Shown here: positions 1 through 9,007 of the stretch, one piece after another | How positions within the stretch are numbered: position 1 is the first letter of the stretch | Layout of the letters: the number at the start of each line of letters is the position of its first letter | Source of the DNA: Klebsiella pneumoniae | GTDB lineage: Bacteria; Pseudomonadota; Gammaproteobacteria; Steroidobacterales; Steroidobacteraceae | Direction of reading: 5' to 3' | Assembly (NCBI GenBank): GCA_945860725.1 | Contig: CAMAQZ010000018.1 | Coordinates: 1 to 33,289, forward strand | Length of the DNA stretch: 33,289 nucleotides | Position numbers and translations under genes: made by a program | Notes under the pieces: generated by a model | Database searches by the model: none | Seen by the model: the letters and a program-made list of their open reading frames with translations, nothing else | What the model was told of the DNA's origin: nothing

Positions 1-618
1 TACAAGGTCCAGCAGTCGTCGGGCACCGACACCTACGCCGGCAACGTCAGTGGCAACCCTAAGTCCCAATCCCGTACTGCTGCCGCCATAGGCGAGATTT
101 ATAACAGCGCCTCCAGCGGAACCGCCGTATATAAGATCAAGTCCACTGACGCGGCTGGATCATCTGCATCAGACGACTCCACGACGGTCACCATAGAGTC
201 TGATGCAACCTTACTGACAAATGCGCTGGCCTCGGCGCGGGTCCAGACGCTCAAAATAAATTTCGGCGAAAACGCGACCGAACGCGGGTTCATGTATCAG
301 TCGAAGCACAACGTGACGATTTCCGACCCGGAGAGCGCGATATCCGCCTTGGATTTCGTCGATGCCGCAGCGAAGGTCGTCAACGAATCCCGCGCTCGTA
401 TGGGCGCGACGATGAGCCGGATCGAGTTCACGATCAACAACCTCATGAATGTGGTGGAGAACACCGAGGAAGCGAAATCGCGGGTGCTCGATACCGATTA
501 CGCGAAGGAGTCGGCCGAACTCGCCAAGGCGCAGATCCTCGCCCAAGCCGGAACCGCCATGCTGGCGCAGGCGAACCAGTCGCAGCAGTATGTACTCAAC
601 CTGTTGCGACAGGGCTGA
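1..618 (+). CDS. fliC: Flagellin, C-terminal part (5' end outside window)
   Basis: The frame is open from base 1 to a TGA at 616-618, so the start lies upstream of the window. The last ~100 residues are the conserved flagellin C-terminal helical domain, which packs in the D0/D1 core of the filament. Visible hallmarks are FVDAAAKVVNESRARMGA, INNLMNVVENTEEAKSR, LDTDYAKESAEL and the terminal QSQQYVLNLL. The preceding ~95 residues are Ser/Thr/Ala-rich and match the surface-exposed variable domain; codons there are less GC-biased than in the neighbours, as is common for flagellin outer domains. The product is secreted by the flagellar type III apparatus and polymerises into the filament. flgA, flgM and flgN follow on the same strand. 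The C-terminal family assignment is secure; which flagellin paralogue it is cannot be told. Confidence 0.95.
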   Translation, partial: YKVQQSSGTDTYAGNVSGNPKSQSRTAAAIGEIYNSASSGTAVYKIKSTDAAGSSASDDSTTVTIESDATLLTNALASARVQTLKINFGENATERGFMYQSKHNVTISDPESAISALDFVDAAAKVVNESRARMGATMSRIEFTINNLMNVVENTEEAKSRVLDTDYAKESAELAKAQILAQAGTAMLAQANQSQQYVLNLLRQG

Positions 619-651
619 TCGGACCTCAGATCGATCGCGCTACTCACACTG

Positions 652-1410
652 ATGAACAGATTTCCGACAGCCCTCGTTTGCTTGCTACCGCTCAGCGCCT
701 GGTCCAGCGAACGGATTTCGCTCGCAGACGCCGCGGAACGCTTCGCGGAACGCAGCGCCTCGTTGCCCGTCGGCAGCGTGAGGGCCGTCGCCATAGATCC
801 CCAGGTACCGCTCGGCAATTGTCCCTCTGGTTGGCAATGGTCATTTCCTTATGAGGCGCGCACCACCGTGCAGGTCACCTGCACGGCCTCGCCTACTCCG
901 TCCCGAAGACTCGTTGCCGTGCGGTACCTGGTGGACGAGTCCGGTGCTGAGGGACGACAGACCGTATCGACGCTTCCCCGGCAGCACCTCGTGGCGGCCC
1001 GGGACATGGCCATCGGCGCAGTGCTCTCGGCGGACGATCTCGAGCTGCAGGACCTCCCGGTGAAAGGGCGCGCCTTCTCTTCGACTTTGTCAGACCCGGC
1101 TTCGCTGGTGGGTCTGTCCCTCACCCGTTCGGTCCGCAAAGGCGAGAGTCTGGGACGCGCCGATGCGCGCAGCGCGCAGGTGATCAAGCGGAACTCACCG
1201 GTATCGGCCTGGAGCGCCTTTCCCGGCGGCCGGGTGGTCACCCGGCTGGTGGCCTTGCAGAACGGTAAAGCCGGCGAATGGATCACCTTGGAGAATCCGC
1301 AAAGTGGCAGGAAAATCAAGGGGTTAGTGCAGGACGATGGCACCGTAAAGGTCGGCGGTGGGATGATTTCGGCCGACGCGGCTCAAGTTGTCGCCGCGGT
1401 CGTCGACTAA
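652..1410 (+). CDS. flgA: Flagellar basal body P-ring formation chaperone FlgA
   Basis: This 252-aa protein starts at an ATG 33 nt after the flagellin stop. A short N-terminal hydrophobic stretch (about residues 4-18) looks like a signal peptide, as expected for a periplasmic chaperone. FlgA assists assembly of FlgI into the P ring around the flagellar rod. A SAF-like segment lies near residues 118-180 (VAARDMAIGAVLSADDLE, then VGLSLTRSVRKGE). The C-terminal beta domain ends in the family pattern VALQNGKAGEWITLENPQSG followed by GLV. Length and domain order match the usual FlgA of 220-250 residues. The downstream flgM and flgN neighbours support the call. Confidence 0.92.
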   Translation: MNRFPTALVCLLPLSAWSSERISLADAAERFAERSASLPVGSVRAVAIDPQVPLGNCPSGWQWSFPYEARTTVQVTCTASPTPSRRLVAVRYLVDESGAEGRQTVSTLPRQHLVAARDMAIGAVLSADDLELQDLPVKGRAFSSTLSDPASLVGLSLTRSVRKGESLGRADARSAQVIKRNSPVSAWSAFPGGRVVTRLVALQNGKAGEWITLENPQSGRKIKGLVQDDGTVKVGGGMISADAAQVVAAVVD

Positions 1411-1438
1411 GCCGTCACTAGGACCAAGGTACGCAATC

Positions 1439-1777
1439 ATGTCCATCGACAAGATCTCCCTGAACGGCACCCACCCTGGGCGGGCCGTCACCGACAACAA
1501 GATCACCCGGGTCGACCCGCGGATCGCCGGCCAGAGCACCCAGCAGACGGCCCGACGCGCCGAAGCGGCTGCGGCACTCGACCCCGTGCGGGTGTCGAAC
1601 ATATCGCGCGAACTGTCGGCAGTCTTGGGCCCGGCGGCCATGGACGATACCTTCGATCAGGACAAGGTCGAGAGCATCCGTCGTGAGATCCTCGAGGGGA
1701 AGTTCCCCATCGATGAAGACCGGCTGGCATCCAAGTTCCGGGAACTCGAAAAGGAGCTCGGCGGCTTCGGGGACTGA
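1439..1777 (+). CDS. flgM: Anti-sigma-28 factor FlgM
   Basis: This is a 112-aa protein. The in-frame start at 1388 would lie inside flgA; the ATG at 1439 (MSIDKISLNG), preceded by a purine-rich AAGG about nine bases upstream, is preferred. FlgM binds FliA (sigma-28) and holds back late flagellar genes until it is exported after hook completion. The N-terminal half is low-complexity and polar, as in the intrinsically disordered family. The conserved sigma-binding C-terminal part is seen as DQDKVESIRREILEGKFPID followed by DRLASKF. It lies between flgA and flgN, the classic order. Its length is slightly above the usual ~100 aa. Confidence 0.92.
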   Translation: MSIDKISLNGTHPGRAVTDNKITRVDPRIAGQSTQQTARRAEAAAALDPVRVSNISRELSAVLGPAAMDDTFDQDKVESIRREILEGKFPIDEDRLASKFRELEKELGGFGD

Positions 1778-1796
1778 CCCGACGCGGCCTCGAGAC

Positions 1797-2225
1797 ATGC
1801 ACCACACCACATCGACACCGAGCCTCGACAGGCTCGAGGCGCTGTGTTTAAAGATTTGTCAAACTTTGGATCGTGAGCACGCGGTGTTGCGCGGGTCAAA
1901 CGGTCTCATCGGTCGTGGTGTCGACGAGCTTGAGGAAATCCACTCGGAGAAGTCCGAGCAGCTCGCACGCCTTGAAGGTCTCTCCAGGGCTGCAGAGACC
2001 ACCGACGAAAAACGGGGGCACCCGGGCCGCGCGCAAGGGGTCAGGGAACTCATCGAGCGGTGCAAGCAGCTGCAGTACCGCAACCATCAAGTGTTCAGCC
2101 GTATCGTCGCCGCGCAACACCGGATCATCTCGGCGTTGCGTTCCAATGATGACGATATCAGCCTGTACGATCGCGCCGGCAGAAGCCGTGATTTCGGCAT
2201 GACCCGACTGGGCGATCGCGCCTAA
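1797..2225 (+). CDS. flgN: Flagellar export chaperone FlgN
   Basis: The 142-aa protein starts at the ATG at 1797 (MHHTTSTPSL), 19 nt after flgM. An upstream in-frame start at 1683 would overlap flgM by some 95 nt and is rejected. FlgN is a cytoplasmic coiled-coil chaperone for the hook-filament junction proteins FlgK and FlgL. The sequence is almost wholly alpha-helical with heptad-like charged repeats (LEEIHSEKSEQLARLEGL; RELIERCKQL) and matches the FlgN family in length. Identity rests on helical character, size and position directly after flgM more than on strict motifs. The gene ends 4 nt before the convergent stop of the FlhB-like gene. Confidence 0.85.
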   Translation: MHHTTSTPSLDRLEALCLKICQTLDREHAVLRGSNGLIGRGVDELEEIHSEKSEQLARLEGLSRAAETTDEKRGHPGRAQGVRELIERCKQLQYRNHQVFSRIVAAQHRIISALRSNDDDISLYDRAGRSRDFGMTRLGDRA

Positions 2226-2229
2226 ACCC

Positions 2230-2523
2230 TCAGGTCTCTGCATCCGAAGGCGGGCGCCTCTCCGGTTCCCTGCCCTCCATCCAGTAGACCCACGACAGCA
2301 CCACCGCGACCGCACGATACACATCGAGCGGGATGCTGGAATCGACGGGCAGTTCAGCCAGTCTGGCGGCAAGCAAAGGATCGCGCATCACCGGCACCCC
2401 TTGGCGCCGCGCTTCTTCGACGATCTGTTGAGCCATGAGCTCGCGCCCGGTCGCCACGATGAGCGGCACCGGATTCTCTCCGTACTCGAGCGCGATCGCG
2501 CGATGTATCCGATCCGGCGTCAT
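2230..2523 (-). CDS. Stand-alone FlhB C-terminal-domain protein (export switch, FlhX-like)
   Basis: This 97-aa protein aligns with the part of FlhB/YscU that follows the autocleavage site. IALEYGENPVPLIVATG corresponds to the FlhB stretch AVALKYD...APxVVAKG, VPVMRDPLLAARL to the VPV-xxxPLARAL block, and IPLDVYRAVAVVLSWVYWME to the final helix. There is no membrane domain and no NPTH motif, so it resembles the released C-terminal fragment from birth. Such small paralogues (FlhX in Helicobacter) can act in substrate-specificity switching of flagellar export. It lies 12 nt downstream of the FliK-like gene, the partner that triggers this switch. The family is clear; its role in this organism is inferred. 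Confidence 0.85.
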   Translation of the reverse strand: MTPDRIHRAIALEYGENPVPLIVATGRELMAQQIVEEARRQGVPVMRDPLLAARLAELPVDSSIPLDVYRAVAVVLSWVYWMEGREPERRPPSDAET

Positions 2524-2535
2524 CGTTCTTGCACC

Positions 2536-3738
2536 TCAGACGCGGATGGACTGCAGCCGACCAGGATCCGTCGGCGGCTTCGATTCGAGATGCGGCTCGA
2601 TCACCGCCCAACGCGCGAGCTCGAGCTGTGCGTCCTGCAGGCGCCGAGCGAGTTCCTCGCGCGAGTCCTCCCAACGCGCGCCCTGATCGGCCGTGTCGGT
2701 GAGCACGGTCACGCCTATCCCTGTCTTCCCAACCTGTTCGATGCGGATATCGATCTCACCGAACGGCAAGCGTATGCCCACAAGGCGCGTCCGCCACGGT
2801 CGATCGTGGTCGTCGCGACGACCGTCACCGCCCCGGTAGTCCGGTAGCTCGCCGGCGGGATCTTGTTGGAGAGTGATCCACCATCCGCCCAGGCCGTCCG
2901 GTGAGGTCATCACGAAAGAGACCACGGTGCCGCCGCTGCGATTCGCGACGGTGGCCGCGCTCTGCAGACCGACGAGGTCGTCGAGTGCAGCCCAAGCATC
3001 GTCCACCGCAGGCCCTTCACGCCGAGCATCGATGACCTCAAGCAGACGCCGCTTCAGGTCAGAAGCGGATACCGGCCGACGCTCACGGAGCTGGGACTCG
3101 AAGAAGAGTCCGGAATTCGACAGTGTGGAGGCGAGCGAATGCAACCAACCGGCAGGACTCAAGGGCGCGGCCTCCGCAAGGCCTGCGGGGGTTGCAGTAG
3201 CGATCGCAGGCCTTGCAGCAGAGAGCGTACCCAGCAACCATCCTGACAAAGCGCTCGGCAGCTGCAACCGTGACGACAACGCCTGGGTCGGACTGCCCCC
3301 CATGCGCGACACCGCAGCGATGGTTGTGGGGGTGGCCACCTCGGTGAGGTCCGGGACTTCCTCGATGGCGGAACCCGCTGCATCGATCACCCGACCGCCG
3401 GGCGAAGGGGCGCCACCGACCCGGGCCACGATCGTCCCAGCCAGCGGCAACAGCGGGATCAAGGTCAACGCCCCGCTCATGTCACGAGATACCTGTAGCG
3501 ATAGCCGCGAGTATTCAGAAACACCGGGGATCGGTCGACTTGTAAAGAATTGGTCGCCGACCTTGAGCGTCATCTCATCGCCCTGGAACCGTACGGTGGC
3601 GCTGAGCACTGATCCCACTTCCCAGCGCGCACCAAGGCTTGCCGAAATGGGGATAGCGATGGCACGGTCCGCCCGGGCGAGCAATTCGGGCTCGCGCGGC
3701 AGCAACAGGGGCGGTGGTATACCTACGGGGCTGAGCAT
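2536..3738 (-). CDS. fliK: Flagellar hook-length control protein, FliK-like
   Basis: This 400-aa protein has an N-terminal small beta domain at about residues 35-110 (VLSATVRFQGDEMTLKVGD, then LSLQVSR). An Ala/Pro/Ser-rich middle follows. The C-terminal domain at about 275-385 resembles FliK_C: LVGIRLPFGEIDIRIEQVGK, then a helix beginning SREELARRLQDAQLELARW. FliK is a secreted molecular ruler that flips FlhB specificity from hook to filament substrates. The next gene on the same strand is a free FlhB C-terminal domain, which fits. The core hydrophobic pattern of FliK_C is only moderately kept, so this may be a second, divergent FliK rather than the main one. Confidence 0.72.
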   Translation of the reverse strand: MLSPVGIPPPLLLPREPELLARADRAIAIPISASLGARWEVGSVLSATVRFQGDEMTLKVGDQFFTSRPIPGVSEYSRLSLQVSRDMSGALTLIPLLPLAGTIVARVGGAPSPGGRVIDAAGSAIEEVPDLTEVATPTTIAAVSRMGGSPTQALSSRLQLPSALSGWLLGTLSAARPAIATATPAGLAEAAPLSPAGWLHSLASTLSNSGLFFESQLRERRPVSASDLKRRLLEVIDARREGPAVDDAWAALDDLVGLQSAATVANRSGGTVVSFVMTSPDGLGGWWITLQQDPAGELPDYRGGDGRRDDHDRPWRTRLVGIRLPFGEIDIRIEQVGKTGIGVTVLTDTADQGARWEDSREELARRLQDAQLELARWAVIEPHLESKPPTDPGRLQSIRV

Positions 3739-3801
3739 GGCTCCAGGAAGTCGTCGCAGGACTCCTCAGCTTGAGCGAAAGGTCTTGAGAATCAAGTGGA
3801 G

Positions 3802-3807
3802 TATAAT
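3802..3807 (+). promoter_or_regulatory. Possible -10 element (TATAAT)
   Basis: A perfect TATAAT hexamer lies in the 100-nt gap between the divergent fliK-like gene and the secreted-protein gene whose preferred ATG is at 3838. No good -35 hexamer is found 16-18 nt upstream; TTGAGA at 3785-3790 is only 11 nt away. This is therefore a candidate only. It would give a leader of about 25 nt for the gene at 3838. Confidence 0.3.
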
Positions 3808-3837
3808 GAGATGGTCGATAGGGTACTGAATCTTGAC

Positions 3838-4302
3838 ATGAAGCATCGTCCGCGCTCCGTCCTTGTCGGCTGTCGCCGGGTCACCGTGGTCACGGGGGCA
3901 TTGCTTTTATCGTCTCTGGCCACCGGATCCTGGGCGAAAGACTCCACCGAGAAAGCCCGGCGTCCCACCCCCCCGCCCCGCGTGAACACGCAATCGATCC
4001 CGGAGCTGGTCTGCACCGGCGATCGCACCGTGACAATCACCCACTCCACGCTCGCCACGAGCGAGGTGGCGGCCCCGTTACGACTGCGCTTGCGGGGCAA
4101 CCTCCTTTACCTCGGCGCGGACACCACCGACGAGAAGTTCTTCGGCGTGATCAACCGTTCGGATCGACGCCGGTGGCTCTCCGGCACTTCGACCTTGATG
4201 CTCGATGAGGCGCTTGGAGCCGGCGCTTGGGCGCGCGTGGATCTGGACTCGACGAAGATCAGCCCCCTGCGCTGCGAACCCGTCGTCCGGAAAACGCCAT
4301 GA
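3838..4302 (+). CDS. Small secreted protein of unknown function
   Basis: I do not recognise this family. The preferred start is the ATG at 3838, because it begins a good signal peptide: positively charged N-terminus, hydrophobic core VVTGALLLSSLA, and probable cleavage after GSWA near residue 33. A GTG at 3796 in the same frame would add a non-signal extension overlapping the TATAAT. The mature part (~120 aa) has a Pro-rich linker, then a globular region framed by two cysteines (LVCTGD and PLRCEP) that could form a disulfide. Its TGA overlaps the next gene's ATG (ATGA at 4299-4302), so the two are translationally coupled and may work together in the envelope. Confidence 0.7.
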   Translation: MKHRPRSVLVGCRRVTVVTGALLLSSLATGSWAKDSTEKARRPTPPPRVNTQSIPELVCTGDRTVTITHSTLATSEVAAPLRLRLRGNLLYLGADTTDEKFFGVINRSDRRRWLSGTSTLMLDEALGAGAWARVDLDSTKISPLRCEPVVRKTP

Positions 4303-6296
4303 CGACCCGTCTCTGGCGTGGCCTATCGATGGCGTGGGTGGCGGCAGCACTCGTCGGCTGCGGTGGCGGTGGCGGTGGCGGCACTCCCTCGGTCCCACTC
4401 TCACCCGTACTCTCCGGCACGCTCGTCGATCTCGGAGCATCCGGGCTCACCTACAGCACGCGCACTCTTGCGGGGAACACTGGCGCCGCGGGCAGCTACA
4501 CCTACCGCTGCGGCATCGCCTGCGAGACGATCACCCTCAAGATCGGCGGCATCACGCTCGGCACCGCAACCGGTGCCGCGTCGCTCACCATGCGAGAGTT
4601 CGAAGGCGGTATGGAAGGCGGCGTGCTTTCGGATACCACCCTCCGTCGTGTCCAGTTGCTCATGGCGCTCGATGCGGACGCCGATGTCAGCAACGGCATC
4701 GCGATCCCCTCGACACTGGCCACATCGCTGTCCAACCGCTCGTTGGATTTCGCTGCCTCGTCTTACGATGCAGACCTCGCCTCGCTCATTGATTTCCTCC
4801 GCAGTGATAACCGCCTCTCCGCAAGCTACCGGGGAAACCTCCAGATCCCAACGAAAAGGACGGCACGAGCCATCGCCGAGCAGACGGAGGCGACCGCTCG
4901 CGGTGTGTTCGTCGAATCGCCGAGTTCCGCCGCCGTTGCGGTGGACGAAGTGCGGAAATATGTCCTGCGTTTTCCCGATTCGATGCTCACACCCTACACC
5001 GGCCCGTCGACCCTGCTCAGCACGGTCTTTCCCCGTGGTCTGCGTCCGTCGGTCGGCGCAGGGCTGTCGGTATCCACAGGCGGCTCGACAGGCACCGTAC
5101 AACTGCGCACGGTGACGACACGCGGCGTCGCCGTACCGGCGCCCCGCTATGTCGATGGCGCGACGGTCCGCAATGCCGATGTATTGGTCGCTCAAGGGGC
5201 CAACGGCACGCCTTCGATCGGCGCGCTCACACTGACCGCCACTGCCGCAGACATGGTCTCGCTGACCTCTCTGAAGGCTGCGGATGGAACCGGATACTCC
5301 GGCCGACCGACCCCGACCGATTCGTCCGGCAGTGACGGCGCACGCAATCTCGACGAGGCGCTGCAACCACGGTCGCCGGAATTCGATCAACGCGGACTTG
5401 ACCCGGCAGGCGTCACCGACGGCGATGCTGGCAGCCTCTGGATCTGTGATCGACGCGGCCCGTTCCTCATCCAGGTCGATTCACAGGGCCGCTCGTTGCA
5501 ACGCCTGGGTCCCGCCGGTAATGCAGGCGCGCTGCCCGAAGTCAGCCGTCGATTGCCTGCGATCACAGAAGCGCGTCAACCGGGACTGGGCTGCGGCGGC
5601 GTGACCCTACGCCCGTCGAGCGGCGAAGTGATCTTTGCGCTCGGTGCAGCGCTCAACATTAATGGCCGCACCGCGAACTCGGCCCGCCTGCTCCGGATCG
5701 TCGGCCTGAATCCGCGCACCAATGTCGTCCGACAGTTCGGCATGGCGATCCGAAGCAATGAATTCGGTCTGCGTGTGCTCGATCTCGAGATGCTGAGCGA
5801 AGATCGGGTGTTGGCGCTGGTCCGCTATCGCGACGGCAGCGCGATCGGTGAACAGCGTTGGGAGATCCGCACGATCGACCTGTCGGTGGCCACCGAGCTG
5901 TCGTCAAAGTCGCTTACCAACGGTCCGAACTCCGGGCTCGCCCTAGAATTCGGCAGTGCAGCGGAGATCGCGGCGAGCGGTGTGGCGCTCGCCTCAACCA
6001 GCACCGTCGTCGAACTGGGTGCCTTGGGTTGGAATGCCGAAACCCCCGAAGGACTCGCCAGGGTTGATGCTCGGACATTGGTGGTCATCGGCCAATTAAA
6101 TGGTGGCGTGACCAGTCGGGTACGCAATGGAGATGCCGCGCTTTCCGTCGCCGAGCATCAGGTTGATCGTAACGGTCTCATTTCGCCGCGTGCCGCCGGC
6201 AGTTCTTCAGCACCCGTATTCGAGCTGTTACCGGCGGGCGTCGAGGCGCGGCAGACCGTGCTCTGGACGCTTCGGCTGCGATCACCGCTGTCGTGA
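4299..6296 (+). CDS. Lipoprotein with esterase/phytase-like C-terminal domain
   Basis: This 665-aa protein starts at the ATG overlapping the previous stop; an upstream in-frame start at 4227 lies inside the preceding gene and is rejected. A lipoprotein signal ends at LVGC (Cys21), followed by a polyglycine tether. Residues ~40-200 look like the bacterial lipoprotein module with a LSGTLVDLGASGLTY start and RVQLLMALDADADVSNGI. Residues ~350-660 match the esterase-like phytase family (beta-propeller type): GVTDGDAGSLWICDRRGPFL, then GVTLRPSSGEVIFAL and ARLLRIVGLNPRT. Substrates of that domain family are mostly uncharacterised, so phosphate-ester hydrolysis is only a family-level guess. The C-terminal end overlaps the convergent SPOR gene by 15 nt. 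Confidence 0.82.
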   Translation: MTTRLWRGLSMAWVAAALVGCGGGGGGGTPSVPLSPVLSGTLVDLGASGLTYSTRTLAGNTGAAGSYTYRCGIACETITLKIGGITLGTATGAASLTMREFEGGMEGGVLSDTTLRRVQLLMALDADADVSNGIAIPSTLATSLSNRSLDFAASSYDADLASLIDFLRSDNRLSASYRGNLQIPTKRTARAIAEQTEATARGVFVESPSSAAVAVDEVRKYVLRFPDSMLTPYTGPSTLLSTVFPRGLRPSVGAGLSVSTGGSTGTVQLRTVTTRGVAVPAPRYVDGATVRNADVLVAQGANGTPSIGALTLTATAADMVSLTSLKAADGTGYSGRPTPTDSSGSDGARNLDEALQPRSPEFDQRGLDPAGVTDGDAGSLWICDRRGPFLIQVDSQGRSLQRLGPAGNAGALPEVSRRLPAITEARQPGLGCGGVTLRPSSGEVIFALGAALNINGRTANSARLLRIVGLNPRTNVVRQFGMAIRSNEFGLRVLDLEMLSEDRVLALVRYRDGSAIGEQRWEIRTIDLSVATELSSKSLTNGPNSGLALEFGSAAEIAASGVALASTSTVVELGALGWNAETPEGLARVDARTLVVIGQLNGGVTSRVRNGDAALSVAEHQVDRNGLISPRAAGSSSAPVFELLPAGVEARQTVLWTLRLRSPLS

Positions 6297-7016
6297 AGTC
6301 TCGGACCTGATGCACTCGGCGCCGCCCCTGCGAAGCGCGGCACAGACCCGCTCGGCGTCTTCTTTGCTCTCGAACCCGATACGCAGACGGAACAACGAAG
6401 AGCCCTCGAGCGGCGTGGCGTCGATCAGAGGCTGAAGCTCGGCGAGCTCGGTGTAGGCCAGCTGCAAACGCCCCCATGAACTGCGTGCTGCCTTGGCGGA
6501 GGAGAAGGCGCCGAGTTGCATGGTGTGCATCAACGGCTTGGATGCTTCCGGAACCACCGACGACGGATCCCCCACGGCAGGCTCGTCCGCCGCGGTCGCA
6601 GGGGCTGTCGCCGGCGCCTGCTTCGGGAGCGCAGCCCGACGACGCGCTGCCAACTCGCTCCAGACGCCTTCAGGGTGGACTTCTAGGTAAGCGCTATAAG
6701 CGTCTGCCGTCGCCCGGCGACGAGCGACGTTCCAATCACGGTCATCGACGAGGGCATCACGACGGGTACGAGCCAGCTCGGCTTGCTTACTGTCGGGATG
6801 TTTCGTGATGAAGCTCTCGTAGGCGTCCGGGGTATCCGTACGCATGGCCTCTTCCCAAGCACCATCGACTTTTGAGCACGCGGCCACGGACAGCAACACC
6901 ATCGCTGCGAACAGGACCCGGGAGGTCGCGACGACCGTCCGCGCAGGGTATCCCTCCGGCCGCAGAAACGCTTCTGGCCTCTCTGCTGAAAACAGGCTCT
7001 GCTTACCGCTTGGCAT
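6282..7016 (-). CDS. SPOR-domain lipoprotein
   Basis: This 244-aa protein has a hydrophobic stretch with a lipobox at LLSVAAC (Cys47). The preceding N-terminus of over 30 residues is unusually long for a lipoprotein signal, so the true start may lie further in, although no good downstream ATG precedes the hydrophobic core. Residues ~50-130 form a helical charged region with a repeated pattern (DAYESFITKHPDSKQAELA; DAYSAYLEVHPEGVWSELA) resembling two tandem helix-hairpin units. A Pro/Ala linker leads to a C-terminal SPOR domain (MQLGAFSSAKAARSSWGRL, then FRLRIGFESKEDAERVC). SPOR domains bind denuded peptidoglycan at septa. The exact physiological role is unknown. Confidence 0.8.
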   Translation of the reverse strand: MPSGKQSLFSAERPEAFLRPEGYPARTVVATSRVLFAAMVLLSVAACSKVDGAWEEAMRTDTPDAYESFITKHPDSKQAELARTRRDALVDDRDWNVARRRATADAYSAYLEVHPEGVWSELAARRRAALPKQAPATAPATAADEPAVGDPSSVVPEASKPLMHTMQLGAFSSAKAARSSWGRLQLAYTELAELQPLIDATPLEGSSLFRLRIGFESKEDAERVCAALRRGGAECIRSETSRQR

Positions 7017-7092
7017 ACCGGCAAGTGTATACCCCCCACTACCACCCGCTCAACGAGGGTTGGTACGCACCTGCACATCGACGCGACGGCGT

Positions 7093-8274
7093 CTAGCCGA
7101 GGATCGCCTCGCGCTCGTAGAGCTTGCCCGCAATCCAGGCGAGCAGCACACCGAGCGCCAGACTCACACCGGCTGACAGCAGGATCTCCCAGACGAGCGG
7201 CGTCTCGCCGCGCAGCACGCGGGTCATCAGGAAATGCTGGCTGAGCGACGGCGTCGCCATCGCAGCGACCGTCGGCTTGAGATCGAGCAGCCCAACCAAG
7301 GCGAGCGGCATCGTCGGCACCAGGATGACGAAGCTGAGATAGGTCTGCGCCTCGCGGAAGCTGCGCGTGAACGAGGCGACGATGGTCATCAGCCCCGCCC
7401 CCGCAAGCGCAAGCGGTGCGGTGAGCAAGATCATCGCGCCCACCTGCGGCGCGCCGAGGTTGACGCTCATGCCCCAGTCCTCGAGCCGCGTGAAGCGCAG
7501 CGCGATTGCGAGCGCCGCCAGCGTCACCACCAGCGAGATCAGCATGTAGGCTGCGGTCGCGAGGATCTTGCCGTAGATGATGTGCGCGCGCGGCAAAGGT
7601 GTAGTCAGCAGCGCCTCGAGCGAACCGCGCTCGCGTTCACCCGCAGTCGAGTCGATCGCAAGATAGAGACCCCCGGTGAACATCGCGAGGATCACGAGGA
7701 AGCTCAAAGTGCTGAGCGCGAGCACCGCGCGCGCCTTCGGCGTCGAGACATCGACCGAGCGCACCACCGCGGGCCGCATGATCGAGGGGTCGACGCCGCG
7801 CAACATCAACCGCGATTGCGCGATGCGCTGGCCATATTCATTGACGGTGGCGCGCACGCGACCGACCGCATCGCTGCTGCCCATCTCGCTCGAGCCGTCG
7901 AAGAACACGCTGACCTGCGCCGGACGGCTCTCCGCGAGCCGCGTCGGGAACTCCGCCGGGATGATCACCACGGCTTTTTGGTCGCGCGCCGCGATCGCCC
8001 GGCGCGCACCCGCGTCGTCGAGCTGCACCGGCTGTACCACGATGCCGCGCTCGGCGAACAACGCCAGCAGCGTCGGCGCATGCTCACCGCCCGCGACGGC
8101 GACCTTCACCGACTGCTCGTCGCGCGATTCAGCCTGCTGCTGCACGATGTTGAGCATCAGCGTGAACACCAAGGGACCGAGCAGCGGACCGAGCAGCAGC
8201 GCAGTCAGGATGGTGCGCCGGTCACGCAAGTTCTCAAAGAATTCTTTGCGGCAGACGGTGAAGATGCCACGCAT
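7093..8274 (-). CDS. ABC transporter permease, NatB/ABC-2 type
   Basis: The preferred start is the ATG at 8274 (MRGIFTVCRKEFFENLRDRR), which follows the ATPase stop as TGACATG and has GAAGGG about ten bases upstream. A GTG at 8292 would overlap the ATPase gene. The 393-aa product has the ABC-2 layout: a first TM helix after KEFFENLRDRRT, a large extracytoplasmic domain (about residues 50-180), then five TM segments. The conserved loop GERERGSLEALLTTPLPR resembles NatB. It should pair with the adjacent ATPase as an exporter. The substrate is unknown; Na+ extrusion is known for NatAB but cannot be assumed here. Confidence 0.88.
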   Translation of the reverse strand: MRGIFTVCRKEFFENLRDRRTILTALLLGPLLGPLVFTLMLNIVQQQAESRDEQSVKVAVAGGEHAPTLLALFAERGIVVQPVQLDDAGARRAIAARDQKAVVIIPAEFPTRLAESRPAQVSVFFDGSSEMGSSDAVGRVRATVNEYGQRIAQSRLMLRGVDPSIMRPAVVRSVDVSTPKARAVLALSTLSFLVILAMFTGGLYLAIDSTAGERERGSLEALLTTPLPRAHIIYGKILATAAYMLISLVVTLAALAIALRFTRLEDWGMSVNLGAPQVGAMILLTAPLALAGAGLMTIVASFTRSFREAQTYLSFVILVPTMPLALVGLLDLKPTVAAMATPSLSQHFLMTRVLRGETPLVWEILLSAGVSLALGVLLAWIAGKLYEREAILG

Positions 8275-8275
8275 G

Positions 8276-9003
<728 letters not shown>

Positions 9004-9007
<4 letters not shown>

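Noticed and set aside
3785-3807. TTGAGA plus TATAAT as a full sigma-70 promoter
   Set aside because: The spacer is only 11 nt, too short for a functional -35/-10 pair; only the -10 is kept as a low-confidence candidate.
7080-7093. GACGC-GACG-GCGTC hairpin after the ABC permease gene
   Set aside because: A 5-bp stem overlapping the stop codon, with no T-run on the relevant strand.
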